Both the position numbers and the translations under genes were made by a program. The notes under the pieces are model-generated. The model was not told the origin of the DNA. It did not search any database and saw only the letters and a program-made list of their open reading frames with translations. A DNA stretch of 64,000 nucleotides from positions 2,790,001 through 2,854,000 of the forward strand of contig CBDAPX010000001.1 in the NCBI GenBank assembly GCA_965198725.1, in the 5' to 3' direction. Source of the stretch: CBDAPX01 sp965198725. GTDB lineage: Bacteria; Pseudomonadota; Alphaproteobacteria; Rhodobacterales; Rhodobacteraceae. Shown in pieces: positions 15,503 through 24,816 of this stretch (position 1 is its first letter; the number at the start of each line of letters is the position of its first letter).

Positions 15503-16747
15503 TTAGGGGCGCTTCATCTTGCAGGTGCTTTCGCTGTCCATCGCGGCCATCTCAATGGTGCTTTCAACCACGACACCGAAACCGGAATTGTCATAGTCGA
15601 TCTCAACGCCTTCGTCGGTATGCGCCATGATATGGACGTTCTGGATCAGTTGATGGTCATTCGGCCGCATAAAGAGCTTACCGCCCCACAGGCTATCATG
15701 TTCCATCCCTTCCAGCGCATTCGCAACAGCGATGACGTCGGTTGCGGAACCCGCTTCATTGATGGCCTTAGCCAGCATTTCCAGCGTGTTGGTAATGCGC
15801 ACCTGGCTTAGATTGCCATCCGGATATTTCGCTTTGAACGCTTCGGCAAAGGCCAGTGCACGATCATTTGGCGGCGGGTTCAACTGACCTTCCGAAACCA
15901 GACGGAGCGAGCCTTTGCCGGCCTCACCAAAGGCCGCCGTGATCCCGTCAGCCGCAGCGTAGTAGGTGTAAAGCGGACCGGTGTAACCGTTTTCCAGCAC
16001 CGATTTACCCAAGCCCACCATGTCAGAGCCCCAGTTGCCGGTGATCATGGCATCCGCGCCGGACGAGACGATCTTGCGCGCGTAAGGTGTGAAATCTTTG
16101 ACCTTGCCAATCGGATGTAGCTCATTGCCGACAATCTCGATATCGGGGCGTTTTTCGCCAAGGAACTTCACCGCAGCAGCCGCAACCGCCTTACCAAAGC
16201 TATAGTCCTGACCGATGATATAGACCTTTTCGATGCTGTCATCGGCCGCGATGACATCTGTCAAAGCGTCCATTTTGATGTCGGCGTTGGCATCAAAACG
16301 GAAGTGCCAAAAGTTGCATTTGTCATTGGTCAGCGCAGGATCAACCGCAGAATAATTCAGAAACAGAACCCGGTCATCCGGGTTGCGGCGGTTGTGCTTG
16401 TCAATCGCCTCGGTCAGCGCGTTCGCAACGCCAGAGCTGTTGCCTTGGGCGATGTAGCGGATCCCGTTATCAATCGCGACCTGCAGCTGAATAAGTGACT
16501 CTTTGGGGCTGATCTTATTATCGAACCCGACGATCTCGAACATCTGACCGTCAAGGACACCGCCCTCTTTGTTCACCAGCTCGTCAGCCGCAAATTCAAA
16601 CATGTGCAGGCCATTGGTGCCCGTTCCTGCAAAGGGACCCGACAAAGGATCGATGAAGGCGATTTTGACGTTTTCGGCAAATACGGCTGCAGCCGACATG
16701 GCCAATGCAAGCGCCGTAGTGACGCCCAAACGTGTAGTTTTGCGCAT
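15503..16747 (-). CDS. periplasmic amino/organic-acid binding protein (LivK-like)
   Basis: A 414-residue type I periplasmic binding protein with a clear signal peptide (about residues 1-24, ending AVFA-EN). The FIDPLSGPFAGTG motif at the N-terminus of the mature protein is typical of HAAT family binding proteins. It would deliver substrate to LivHMGF. Specificity cannot be read from sequence; neighbours suggest an organic acid rather than leucine. First gene of the operon; start codon ATG at 16745-16747 with GAGGAA upstream. Confidence 0.88.
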   Translation of the reverse strand: MRKTTRLGVTTALALAMSAAAVFAENVKIAFIDPLSGPFAGTGTNGLHMFEFAADELVNKEGGVLDGQMFEIVGFDNKISPKESLIQLQVAIDNGIRYIAQGNSSGVANALTEAIDKHNRRNPDDRVLFLNYSAVDPALTNDKCNFWHFRFDANADIKMDALTDVIAADDSIEKVYIIGQDYSFGKAVAAAAVKFLGEKRPDIEIVGNELHPIGKVKDFTPYARKIVSSGADAMITGNWGSDMVGLGKSVLENGYTGPLYTYYAAADGITAAFGEAGKGSLRLVSEGQLNPPPNDRALAFAEAFKAKYPDGNLSQVRITNTLEMLAKAINEAGSATDVIAVANALEGMEHDSLWGGKLFMRPNDHQLIQNVHIMAHTDEGVEIDYDNSGFGVVVESTIEMAAMDSESTCKMKRP

Positions 16748-17211
16748 GAAAGTTCCTCCCTATGGCAAGCGCGGCGCTCTCACAAAGACGCGAATGTGCC
16801 GCTGCTTGCCCGAAAGCCTTACACAACCGCAAGCAAAGTCAAGCGCACCCACACGCAGGAAAACCGGCTTGCAAACGTATCGGCCGGTCATCGGATTTTC
16901 TGCATGACAGCATCAAAAAGCCCAACATCCGGGATCACGTTGACAGAACCACAAAGACGGCGGCAAAACCCGTGAGAACACGGCAAAATCCCGATGTTGT
17001 GGATCGACCACACCATGCTGCACGTGCACAAATCTATGTTCGCATACGCAGCAAACTCCTCCTCCCATTCACAGGGTGACGTCACGGATCGCTCTGACAT
17101 TTTTTGCTGAAAAAGACGGTTTTAATGCATAATCAGGTCAGACAAATGCCCGCACCACTTCCGCCAAGCAAAATTTGGTTCCGCAAAAGCAAAATCAATT
17201 CGTAAAGAGAA
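16748..17211. other. 464-base intergenic region upstream of the liv operon
   Basis: No convincing gene. A 70-codon frame on the minus strand (16888-17100) lacks a ribosome site. A near-perfect inverted repeat of 12-13 bases (CAACATCCGGGAT at about 16923 and ATCCCGATGTTG at about 16986) is the main structure and might be an operator or an mRNA stem in the liv leader. Confidence 0.4.
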
Positions 17212-18000
17212 TCAGACGCGTAGCCCGAGGCTCTTACTCGCTGCGATCAAACGCGGGGCATAAACGCTTTCCAATTGCTTGGGCTTCACGTGAAAGGACG
17301 GTCCGCCGACATTCATGCCGTAAATCCGCGAACCGTTTAAAGAAAAGACCGGCACAGCGATCCCGTTCACATCCGGGCGCCACTGCCCGAACCCGGTGCA
17401 ATACCCCTTGGCCTGATACTCGGTCAGCGCGTTGTCTATATTGCTGCGCCAAGTGCTTTCTTCATCTGGCTTCAAGGCCGACAGGCGCTGGATTGTGTCC
17501 TCTCGTTCTGCTTCGTCCAGGGCGACCAGAACAGCTTTGCCCATCGCCGAATAAAACAGGGGCAAGCGCATCCCGACATGCGCCGAAAGCGATACATCTT
17601 GAACCGACCGTTCCACGGCGAGGTAAACGATGTCTGTGCGGTGCTGTTCGCCCAAGGCCACCGTAATGTAATCGTTTGGACCCTTGCAAAGATCAGCCAT
17701 GGCAACCCGCGCCCGATCTCCGATATCCATGCCGCCCAAAACACCAAATCCCAGCCGCATAACACCGGCACCCAGCCGGTACGTTCCCGTCTTGGTATTT
17801 GCGACAAGGTAATCCAGTTTGACCAGCGTATAGGCCAGCCGCGAAATGGTCGCCTTTGGCAGTTTGGTGCGTTCGGACAGATCGGTGTTTGTCAGTTCCG
17901 TCTCGCCGGGTCGGAACGCCCGCAGGACGTCCAAACCACGCGCGAGAGACGTGACAAAGTTGCGGTCTTTGTCTTCATCCAGCTCTGAACTGTGATCCAT
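17212..18000 (-). CDS. IclR-family transcriptional regulator
   Basis: A 262-residue regulator with an N-terminal winged helix (about 14-75; the T-D-L-S-E-R-T-K-L-P-K-A-T-I-S-R region is the recognition helix-turn-helix) and a C-terminal IclR effector domain containing GxRLPLFYSAMGKA. ATG 18000 is preferred; upstream codons would overlap the next gene. It lies between the liv operon and the nine-gene catabolic operon and probably controls both. IclR-like palindromes at 5848 and 26012 are candidate targets. Confidence 0.85.
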   Translation of the reverse strand: MDHSSELDEDKDRNFVTSLARGLDVLRAFRPGETELTNTDLSERTKLPKATISRLAYTLVKLDYLVANTKTGTYRLGAGVMRLGFGVLGGMDIGDRARVAMADLCKGPNDYITVALGEQHRTDIVYLAVERSVQDVSLSAHVGMRLPLFYSAMGKAVLVALDEAEREDTIQRLSALKPDEESTWRSNIDNALTEYQAKGYCTGFGQWRPDVNGIAVPVFSLNGSRIYGMNVGGPSFHVKPKQLESVYAPRLIAASKSLGLRV

Positions 18001-18020
18001 GTCGTCCAAACCCGCGCTCC

Positions 18021-19049
18021 TTATGACTTCAGCACCGCCAACCCCCGGTCTGCAAAGACAGGGACGTATTGCCCGATCTTTTTCGCGCGTTCCGGGTTCG
18101 ATGCATTTCCATCCAGCGCGCGTTTCAGGACACCCTGAATGATGGCGGCCATCCGGAAAAAGCAAAAACTCAGATAATAGCCAAAATGCTCAATCTCTGG
18201 CAGGCCGCGGCGCGCGCAATAAGCAGCAACAAACTCTGCGTCGCTTGGCACACCCAAAGACGCGCGATCCAGCCCGGCTAACCCGCGGCCTTCGTGCCCC
18301 GGAGGCATTTGCCATTGCATGATGACCGAAGCCAGATCCGCATAAGGGTGGCCGGTCGTCGAAAGCTCCCAATCCAGAACGGCAAGGCATTGAGGACCGT
18401 CGGGCGCAAAGATCATGTTGTCGATACGGTAATCCCCATGAACCAAGGTGCGCTGACCGTCGTCGTCTGGCCGTTCCGCGACCAACGCATCCATAAGCTT
18501 GTCCATGGCCGGGATTTTTTCGGTTTCGGACGCCTTATACTGTTTGGACCAACGCCCGACCTGACGCTCGAAATAGTTTCCTTCGGGCCCATAGTCCGAC
18601 AACCCAACCGCGTCGATGTCCACCATGTGCAATTCTGCCAGAACGCGGTTCATTTCATCGATGATCGCCCCGCGTTCTTGTGGGGATGAACCGGCGGCTG
18701 TTGGGTCCGTAAAGTTGCGGCCATCCATATGTTCCATGATGTAAAAGGCTGATCCCAGCACATCGTCATCTTCGCAAAGCGCAAAGACCTGCGCGACCGG
18801 CACCTTGGAGCCGGCGAGCGCCTTTTGAACACGAAACTCACGATCGACGGCATGCGCGGATTTCAACAACACACCGGGCGGTTTGCGGCGCAAAACCAGT
18901 TTGCGCGAAGGCGTGTCCAACAAAAAGGTCGGGTTGGACTGGCCAGTCTGGAACTTCGTGGCCGTAACGGGGCCCTTATGATCGGGCAAAACATCCGTCA
19001 GGTACCGATCAACGGCTTCCAGATCCAGGGTTTGGGACGCATCGCTCAT
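18021..19049 (-). CDS. ACAD10/11-type aminoglycoside-phosphotransferase-fold kinase
   Basis: A 342-residue kinase-like protein. The N-terminal Q-S-N-P-T segment and VLRRKPPG (about 50-57) match the nucleotide lobe of ACAD10/11 APH domains; catalytic HGDYRIDNM (about 205-213) and metal-binding LDWE (about 226-229) are intact. In LvaA of Pseudomonas putida and in ACAD10/11, such kinases phosphorylate the 4-hydroxyl of acyl-CoA esters so that a dehydrogenase-type partner can eliminate phosphate. It is the last structural gene of the operon starting at 25980, and the matching dehydrogenase is at 5935-7248. Function is inferred from family and context. Confidence 0.8.
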   Translation of the reverse strand: MSDASQTLDLEAVDRYLTDVLPDHKGPVTATKFQTGQSNPTFLLDTPSRKLVLRRKPPGVLLKSAHAVDREFRVQKALAGSKVPVAQVFALCEDDDVLGSAFYIMEHMDGRNFTDPTAAGSSPQERGAIIDEMNRVLAELHMVDIDAVGLSDYGPEGNYFERQVGRWSKQYKASETEKIPAMDKLMDALVAERPDDDGQRTLVHGDYRIDNMIFAPDGPQCLAVLDWELSTTGHPYADLASVIMQWQMPPGHEGRGLAGLDRASLGVPSDAEFVAAYCARRGLPEIEHFGYYLSFCFFRMAAIIQGVLKRALDGNASNPERAKKIGQYVPVFADRGLAVLKS

Positions 19050-19058
19050 AAATCTTCC

Positions 19059-19709
19059 TTAGCTATACGTTAGCATTTTCGCCCGCGTGCTGTCACTTAA
19101 GTGCGGTACGGCATTGAATTCATGCAAAAAGAACGCGCGCGGCGTAAAGATGAACCGGGTGATCGATGTGTTTTTGACTTGCAAGTTCAAGGCCATCATC
19201 TGGGCTGGCGGGGCCTGAACGGCGCTGGCCACCAATTGGCCAATCACGCCGCCGGAACTGATGACCAACACACGCTCGGCACCGGGTTCGGTTGCAAATG
19301 CCTGTGCAGCAGCAACGCGCGATGTGAAGTCACCCCAGGTTTCCTTGACACCTTTCAGGCGATCATTCTGCCAATCCAAAACGGTTTCCCGCAACGTGCG
19401 GAAATGCGTCTTGCGATCTTTTCGGACAGGTTCGGGCAGTGGCCCGCCAAACTTTGCCTCAAGAAGGTCAAAGAAGTCATATTCATTGAAACCGGCATGC
19501 TCTTGCGGGGCATCCGAAAACCCCATGGCGGACAGCGTTTCTTTCTGCCGTGTCAAAGTACCCGTAACCAGACGATCCGGAATCCATCCCGCTGTACGCA
19601 GCGCCTCGCCCGCCCATTCTGACTGCTGCACGCCAAGATCGGACAGCTTGTCATAATTGTCCGCCCCGAAAGAGGCTTGACCATGCCGTATGACGATCAG
19701 CTCTGCCAT
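19059..19709 (-). CDS. histidine phosphatase family protein
   Basis: A 216-residue phosphoglycerate-mutase-like phosphatase. The phospho-His motif is RHGQ (residues 8-11), and a second His appears in the ISSGGV region where HGG is more usual, so this motif is partly altered. It lies 9 bases from the kinase gene, so it may act on phosphorylated acyl-CoA or on a side product, but no substrate is known. Confidence 0.7.
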   Translation of the reverse strand: MAELIVIRHGQASFGADNYDKLSDLGVQQSEWAGEALRTAGWIPDRLVTGTLTRQKETLSAMGFSDAPQEHAGFNEYDFFDLLEAKFGGPLPEPVRKDRKTHFRTLRETVLDWQNDRLKGVKETWGDFTSRVAAAQAFATEPGAERVLVISSGGVIGQLVASAVQAPPAQMMALNLQVKNTSITRFIFTPRAFFLHEFNAVPHLSDSTRAKMLTYS

Positions 19710-19712
19710 GGA

Positions 19713-20708
19713 TCAGGTTGTGAACTGCGCCGCCAGTTTCTGGCCCGCCGCAATATATTCCCGTTCGACACGATCGACGATATCCGCCGCTCCGGTAATC
19801 TCGGTAATGGCGCCGATCCCCTGTCCCGATCCCCAAATCTCTTTCCAGGCTTTTGGTTTGGACGAACCTTCGCTGAAATTCATCGATGTTGCATCGGCCG
19901 AAGGCAGGTTGTTCGGATCCATCCCGGCATTGGTGACAGAGTGTTTCAGGTAATTCCCGGAAACGCCTGTGAAAAGAGACGACAAAACAATGTCTTCTGC
20001 GCCGCTTTCAACGATCATCTGTTTATACGCTTGCTGCGCATTGGCTTCATGCGTCGCGATGAAAGGAGAGCCCATATAACCCAGATCGGCCCCCATGGCC
20101 TGCGCCGCCAACAGGGATTCCCCAGTGGCAATTGCCCCGGACAAAAGCAGTGGGCCCGCGAACCACTCTCGGATTTCGCGGATCAGTGCAAAGGGCGATT
20201 GCGGGCCGGCATGCCCCCCCGCCCCTGCGGCCACAGCAATCAAGCCATCGGCCCCTTTTTGGATCGCCTTTTTGGCAAAGGTGTTGTTGATGATGTCATG
20301 CAGCACGATCCCGTTGCAGGAATGTGCGGCCTCGTTCACCTCTTCACGCGCGCCAAGCGACGTGATCCAGATGGGAACCTCATGCTTGACGCATATTTCC
20401 AGATCGCGCTCAAGGCGTCCATTGGACCGATGCACGATCTGATTGACCGCATAAGGGGCCGCCGGATTGTCCGGGTTTGCCTGGTTATGCCGGTCCAACT
20501 CTTCCTTAATCTGGGTCAGCCATGCGTCCAACAAGGGTGGCTCACCGTCCGCTTCACGGGCGTTGAGCGCAGGGAAAGACCCCACAATACCCGCTTTGCA
20601 TTGGGCGATGACCAGTTCCGGACAGGAAATGATGAACAAGGGGGACCCGATCAAAGGAATGCGCAAACCCTGCAGGGCTTCGGGCAGATGAGCGTCATTT
20701 CGCGTCAT
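19713..20708 (-). CDS. nitronate monooxygenase family FMN enzyme
   Basis: A 331-residue TIM-barrel FMN protein of the NMO/2-nitropropane dioxygenase family. The PLIGSPLFIIS start, VAAGAGGHAG (about residues 163-172) and GADLGYMGSPFIAT phosphate-binding segment are typical. In acyl-CoA clusters, members of this family often act as flavin oxidoreductases on unsaturated intermediates rather than nitronates. Four bases separate it from the phosphatase gene. Confidence 0.75.
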   Translation of the reverse strand: MTRNDAHLPEALQGLRIPLIGSPLFIISCPELVIAQCKAGIVGSFPALNAREADGEPPLLDAWLTQIKEELDRHNQANPDNPAAPYAVNQIVHRSNGRLERDLEICVKHEVPIWITSLGAREEVNEAAHSCNGIVLHDIINNTFAKKAIQKGADGLIAVAAGAGGHAGPQSPFALIREIREWFAGPLLLSGAIATGESLLAAQAMGADLGYMGSPFIATHEANAQQAYKQMIVESGAEDIVLSSLFTGVSGNYLKHSVTNAGMDPNNLPSADATSMNFSEGSSKPKAWKEIWGSGQGIGAITEITGAADIVDRVEREYIAAGQKLAAQFTT

Positions 20709-20720
20709 ATCAACGTCTCT

Positions 20721-21917
20721 TTACAGAACTTCAAATAGACCAGCGGCACCCATGCCGCCGCCGACACACATGGTGCAGACCACATATTTTGCGCCACGCC
20801 GTTTTCCTTCCAGCAGCGCATGACCGACCATGCGCGCGCCGGACATGCCATAGGGATGCCCGATGGAAATTGCGCCGCCACTGACATTCAGTTTCTCGTT
20901 CGGGATACCCAGCTTATCGCGGCAATACAGGACCTGCACGGCGAAGGCTTCGTTCAGTTCCCAAAGGTCAATGTCGTCCATTGTCAGACCATGCGCTGCC
21001 AAAAGCTTGGGAACAGCAAAGACAGGTCCAATGCCCATTTCGTCCGGTTCGCACCCTGCCGCTGTCACGCCAACGTAGCGGCCCAAGGGTTCCAGCCCTT
21101 TTTGCGCGGCGACCGAGGCTTCCATCACGACCGACGCAGATGCACCATCCGACAGTTGAGAGGCATTGCCAGCGGTGATGAAACCGCCCTCTTTGATATA
21201 TAAACCGTCCTTGAAGACGGGTTTGAGACCAGCCAACGTATCGGCCGTTGTCCCGGGCCGGTTGCCTTCATCCTTGTCCAACGTCACTTCATGATCTGAA
21301 ATTTCGCCAGTTTCGCGGTTCTGGAACTTCATAACCGTTGCCATCGGGACAATTTCATCCGCGAAAACGTCCGCCTGTTGCGCGGCGGCGGTGCGGGCCT
21401 GCGATTGTGCGGCATATTCATCCTGCACCTCGCGGCTGACCCCATAGCGCGCGGCGACAGTTTCTGCTGTTTCCAGCATGGTCATGTAGATTTCCGGCTT
21501 ATGCTCTTTCAGCCAAGGGTCGCGATTGACCCGCATCTCCGGTGTCTGAACGGTCGAAATGCTCTCGACACCACCGGCGACCACGATGTCCATGCCATCA
21601 TGCACCACCTGTTTGGCCGCCGTGGCAATGGCCATCATGCCAGACGCACATTGCCGGTCCAGCGACATGCCGGCGACCGTCACCGGCAGCCCTGCGCGAA
21701 TGGCGGCCTGACGTCCGATATTGCCGCCCTGATACCCTTGTTGCAGGGCCGCGCCCAGAATGCTGTCCTCAACCTCGGCACCCTCGATCCCGGCGCGGCT
21801 CACCGCGTTTTGGATCGCATGCGCCGCCAAAGCCTGGGGCGAGGTTGCGTTGAAAGCGCCGCGATAGGCTTTGCCAATCGGGGTGCGCGCGGTGGATACG
21901 ATGACGGCGTCACGCAT
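20721..21917 (-). CDS. acetyl-CoA acetyltransferase / 3-ketoacyl-CoA thiolase
   Basis: A 398-residue thiolase with all catalytic residues: acylated Cys in DRQCASGM (about 90), NEAFA, GHPYGMSGAR His (about 350) and CVGGGMGAA Cys (about 382). It performs the final thiolytic cleavage of a beta-keto acyl-CoA. Part of the minus-strand operon. Confidence 0.9.
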   Translation of the reverse strand: MRDAVIVSTARTPIGKAYRGAFNATSPQALAAHAIQNAVSRAGIEGAEVEDSILGAALQQGYQGGNIGRQAAIRAGLPVTVAGMSLDRQCASGMMAIATAAKQVVHDGMDIVVAGGVESISTVQTPEMRVNRDPWLKEHKPEIYMTMLETAETVAARYGVSREVQDEYAAQSQARTAAAQQADVFADEIVPMATVMKFQNRETGEISDHEVTLDKDEGNRPGTTADTLAGLKPVFKDGLYIKEGGFITAGNASQLSDGASASVVMEASVAAQKGLEPLGRYVGVTAAGCEPDEMGIGPVFAVPKLLAAHGLTMDDIDLWELNEAFAVQVLYCRDKLGIPNEKLNVSGGAISIGHPYGMSGARMVGHALLEGKRRGAKYVVCTMCVGGGMGAAGLFEVL

Positions 21918-21935
21918 GACGTTAATCCTTCCTCT

Positions 21936-22868
21936 CTAATCGCCCCAAGACAGGGCAACACCGGTGGCCCGGGCTGCGTTCTGGGCGTATTTGCGGGTTT
22001 GTGAAAATGCATCGGTCAGCTCTTGCTGACCGTCGGCGTCTGAGATGTCTTGCAAAGCGGCGGCCACCGCTTCGGGCGTGTTTGCGTCACCTGTCAGTGT
22101 GATACCCGCGGTTTCATAGACCCGCGTTTGTGCAAAGCTGCCCCCGCCCGCGCCAAGGATCATCCGCGATGGAGCATCCTCGCTCACAAGGTACAACAGC
22201 CCCGGTGTGATCGTTTCAGGCGCCAACAGCTCCAACGCTGCCTCGGGCAACAACGCTTCGGTCATCCGCGTCGCGGCGGTTGGGGCGAGCGTGTTCACGC
22301 GAATATTGTCCCGCGCACCCTCCAGATGAAGCACATTCATCAAGCCCATCATGGCCGCTTTGGCAGCGCCATAGTTGGATTGACCAAAGTTTCCGTAGAG
22401 CCCGGAGGCCGAAGAGGTCAGCGCGATCCGTCCGTATTGCTGAGCCCGCATAATCGGCCACACCGCATGACACACCGTGGCAGTGCCCATCAGGTGAACC
22501 TGAACCACTTTGCGAAAATCATCCAAAGTCATTTTGCCAAAGGTCTTGTCGCGCAAAATCCCGGCGTTGTTGACGGCAATATCGATCCGACCCCATTGCG
22601 CCATGATTTGGGCAACCATATCGGCGACCTGATCGGGATCAGAGACATCCGCACCATGGGCAAAAGCGGTGCCGCCCATGGCCTCAATCTCGGCTACAAC
22701 AGATTGCGCGGCGGACGCGCTTTGTCCGCTGCCATCGGTCCCGGCACCCAGATCGTTGACCACAACCTTTGCCCCGCGTTGCGCCAAGCCCAAGGCATGG
22801 CACCGGCCCAGTCCCGTTCCCGCCCCGGTGACAATGGCCACGCGGTCATCAAAGCGAATACCGGTCAT
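21936..22868 (-). CDS. SDR dehydrogenase, 3-hydroxyacyl-CoA type
   Basis: A 310-residue short-chain dehydrogenase close to the N-terminal domain of peroxisomal multifunctional enzyme type 2: TGAGTGLG (about 13-20), NDLGAGTDGSG insert, NNAGILRD, catalytic Ser in TSSASG and Tyr/Lys in YGAAK. The C-terminal ~60 residues extend beyond a standard SDR. Predicted to oxidise a 3-hydroxyacyl-CoA. Overlaps the next SDR gene by 4 bases. Confidence 0.8.
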   Translation of the reverse strand: MTGIRFDDRVAIVTGAGTGLGRCHALGLAQRGAKVVVNDLGAGTDGSGQSASAAQSVVAEIEAMGGTAFAHGADVSDPDQVADMVAQIMAQWGRIDIAVNNAGILRDKTFGKMTLDDFRKVVQVHLMGTATVCHAVWPIMRAQQYGRIALTSSASGLYGNFGQSNYGAAKAAMMGLMNVLHLEGARDNIRVNTLAPTAATRMTEALLPEAALELLAPETITPGLLYLVSEDAPSRMILGAGGGSFAQTRVYETAGITLTGDANTPEAVAAALQDISDADGQQELTDAFSQTRKYAQNAARATGVALSWGD

Positions 22869-23689
22869 CCCGTGATCGCCTTTTCAAAGATGTTGGGTCC
22901 GGTCATGACATTGATCCCGCCGGATACGGGGATCACACCGCCCGTGACATAGGACCCGCCCTGCCCGCACAGGAACAACACACAACCTGCAATATCTTCC
23001 GGTTGACCCACACGGCCCAGCGGTACGTCTCCCCCCACCTTTTCGCGCATGCCTTCATCAGCCGTCGCAAAGGCGGTCATCCGCGAAACAAACGGTCCCG
23101 GGGCCAAGGCGTTGACAGTGATGTTGTGCCCCGCCAGTTCCTTGGCCAGAAACTTGGTCAGGTGGATCACGGCAGCTTTGGACGCGGCATAGCTGTAAGC
23201 GCCGTCTGCCATCGGCTGTTCGCCCATAACGGACCCAACGTTTACCACGCGGGCCGGATCACCCGGTTGTGCCGACTTCAACAACAGCGGCAACAGTTTC
23301 TGCGTTAAGTGAAAGACACCCGCAACGTTTACGGACATTACCTTTTGCCAGGCGTCAAAGGGAAACGCCCCCAACGGCGCGCCCCATGTGGCACCAGAAT
23401 TATTCATCAAGATATCAAGGGACTGTGTGCGCTCTTTAATCTCACTGACCAAAGCATCGATCCCGTCCTCTGACCCGACATCACCGCCGAACCCTTCGGC
23501 AGAACCGGGCGCATCCAACGCGTTCAATTCTGCCGCCACAGCCTCGCATGCATCCGCTTTGCGGCTCGCGATCATGACGCGCGCGCCGGCCCGAACCATT
23601 GCCTCGGCGGACATGCGTCCGATGCCCGTGGCGCCGCCGGTAATCAGAGCGGTCTTGTTTTTGAGTAAAAACAATATCTCAGGGGTCAT
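22865..23689 (-). CDS. SDR family oxidoreductase
   Basis: A 274-residue short-chain dehydrogenase with TGGATGIG cofactor motif, NNSG in place of NNAG, and YAASK active site. The C-terminal GGxNVM segment is usual. Third SDR of the operon/island; substrate unknown but likely an alcohol or keto group of the degraded acid. Confidence 0.8.
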   Translation of the reverse strand: MTPEILFLLKNKTALITGGATGIGRMSAEAMVRAGARVMIASRKADACEAVAAELNALDAPGSAEGFGGDVGSEDGIDALVSEIKERTQSLDILMNNSGATWGAPLGAFPFDAWQKVMSVNVAGVFHLTQKLLPLLLKSAQPGDPARVVNVGSVMGEQPMADGAYSYAASKAAVIHLTKFLAKELAGHNITVNALAPGPFVSRMTAFATADEGMREKVGGDVPLGRVGQPEDIAGCVLFLCGQGGSYVTGGVIPVSGGINVMTGPNIFEKAITG

Positions 23690-23697
23690 ATTTCATC

Positions 23698-24813
23698 CTA
23701 AAATCCGCGCAGACGCGCAATTTGACCTGCATGATAGCTGTAGTCACCCAGCCATTCCGCCGACACACGGGCGCGCTTCATAAAGAACCCCATGTCATAG
23801 GCATCCGTCATACCGATGCCGCCATGCATTTGAACGCCTTCCTGCACTGCCAGTTGCGCGGTTTCCGTGGCGCGGGCCTTGGCCAATGACACGGCCAGCG
23901 TGGCCTCTTGGGGCGTTTCATCCAGAACCCGGCCCGCGTTCAGAATGGCCGATAGCGTCACTTCGGTTTCACACCACAAATGGGCCGCGCGATGTTGCAA
24001 CGCCTGAAACGCGCCGATGGGCACGCCAAATTGCTTGCGTTCTTTCAGATAGTTGACGGTCATTGCGAAGGCACCTGCCGCCAAGCCTGTGGTTTCTGCG
24101 GCCAAAGCGGCTTGACCGGCCTCAAATGCCGGTCGCAAAACATCCATCGCATGGTCCACCTGACCAAGAACGTCATCGCCTGTCGCGGCCACGGCGTCAA
24201 ACCGGATATGCGCCACGTCCCGGGTGTCGATCGCCGCAGTCGCCTCACGCGTAATCCCGTCACTGTCTGCTGCGATGTCAAAGGCGGTCAGCCCGTCTTC
24301 GGTGCGCGCCAGAACGATCAGACGTCCCGCATGAGCCCCATCAACGACAAAGGTTTTTTCACCGGTCAGCTCAAACCCGTTTCCGACACGTTTTGCCTCC
24401 ATTTCAATGGCTTGCGGGTTGAACTTACGCGTCTCATCCACGGCCAAGGCATATATCACTTCACCTGACGCAATGGATTGCAAGGCTTGTTCAGCCCGGG
24501 CACCCGACACCTGACGCAAAGCCGTCGCCGCCATCACCGCCGTACTGATGAATGGCGTTGTGGCCAGTGTTTTGCCCATTTCGGTCGCCAGAACACCTGC
24601 CGCGGCATGGCCCATGTCAGAGCCGCCTTGCCCCTCGGGCACAAGGATGCCGGTCCAGCCAAGCGCGGCCATATCTTTCCACAGCTTTGCGTCAATGCTC
24701 TCGCCCGCATCGCGCATGGCCCGCAAGTGGCTTACCGGGGCCGCTTCATCCAGAAAACCGCGCGCCGCATCGGCCAGCATTGTCTCTTCTTCGGTTGGAA
24801 GTAGATTGCCCAT
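23698..24813 (-). CDS. acyl-CoA dehydrogenase, FadE-like subunit
   Basis: A 371-residue acyl-CoA dehydrogenase-like protein. N-, middle and C-terminal domains are present, but the C-terminal part lacks an evident catalytic Glu equivalent. Together with the adjacent 387-residue paralogue it resembles the heteromeric FadE pairs of steroid and branched acyl-CoA catabolism, where one subunit carries FAD contacts and the other catalysis. Four bases separate the two genes. Confidence 0.8.
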   Translation of the reverse strand: MGNLLPTEEETMLADAARGFLDEAAPVSHLRAMRDAGESIDAKLWKDMAALGWTGILVPEGQGGSDMGHAAAGVLATEMGKTLATTPFISTAVMAATALRQVSGARAEQALQSIASGEVIYALAVDETRKFNPQAIEMEAKRVGNGFELTGEKTFVVDGAHAGRLIVLARTEDGLTAFDIAADSDGITREATAAIDTRDVAHIRFDAVAATGDDVLGQVDHAMDVLRPAFEAGQAALAAETTGLAAGAFAMTVNYLKERKQFGVPIGAFQALQHRAAHLWCETEVTLSAILNAGRVLDETPQEATLAVSLAKARATETAQLAVQEGVQMHGGIGMTDAYDMGFFMKRARVSAEWLGDYSYHAGQIARLRGF

Positions 24814-24816
24814 CGT

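Noticed and set aside
16888..17100. 70-codon minus-strand frame upstream of the liv operon
   Set aside because: No ribosome site and no recognisable composition; treated as non-coding.
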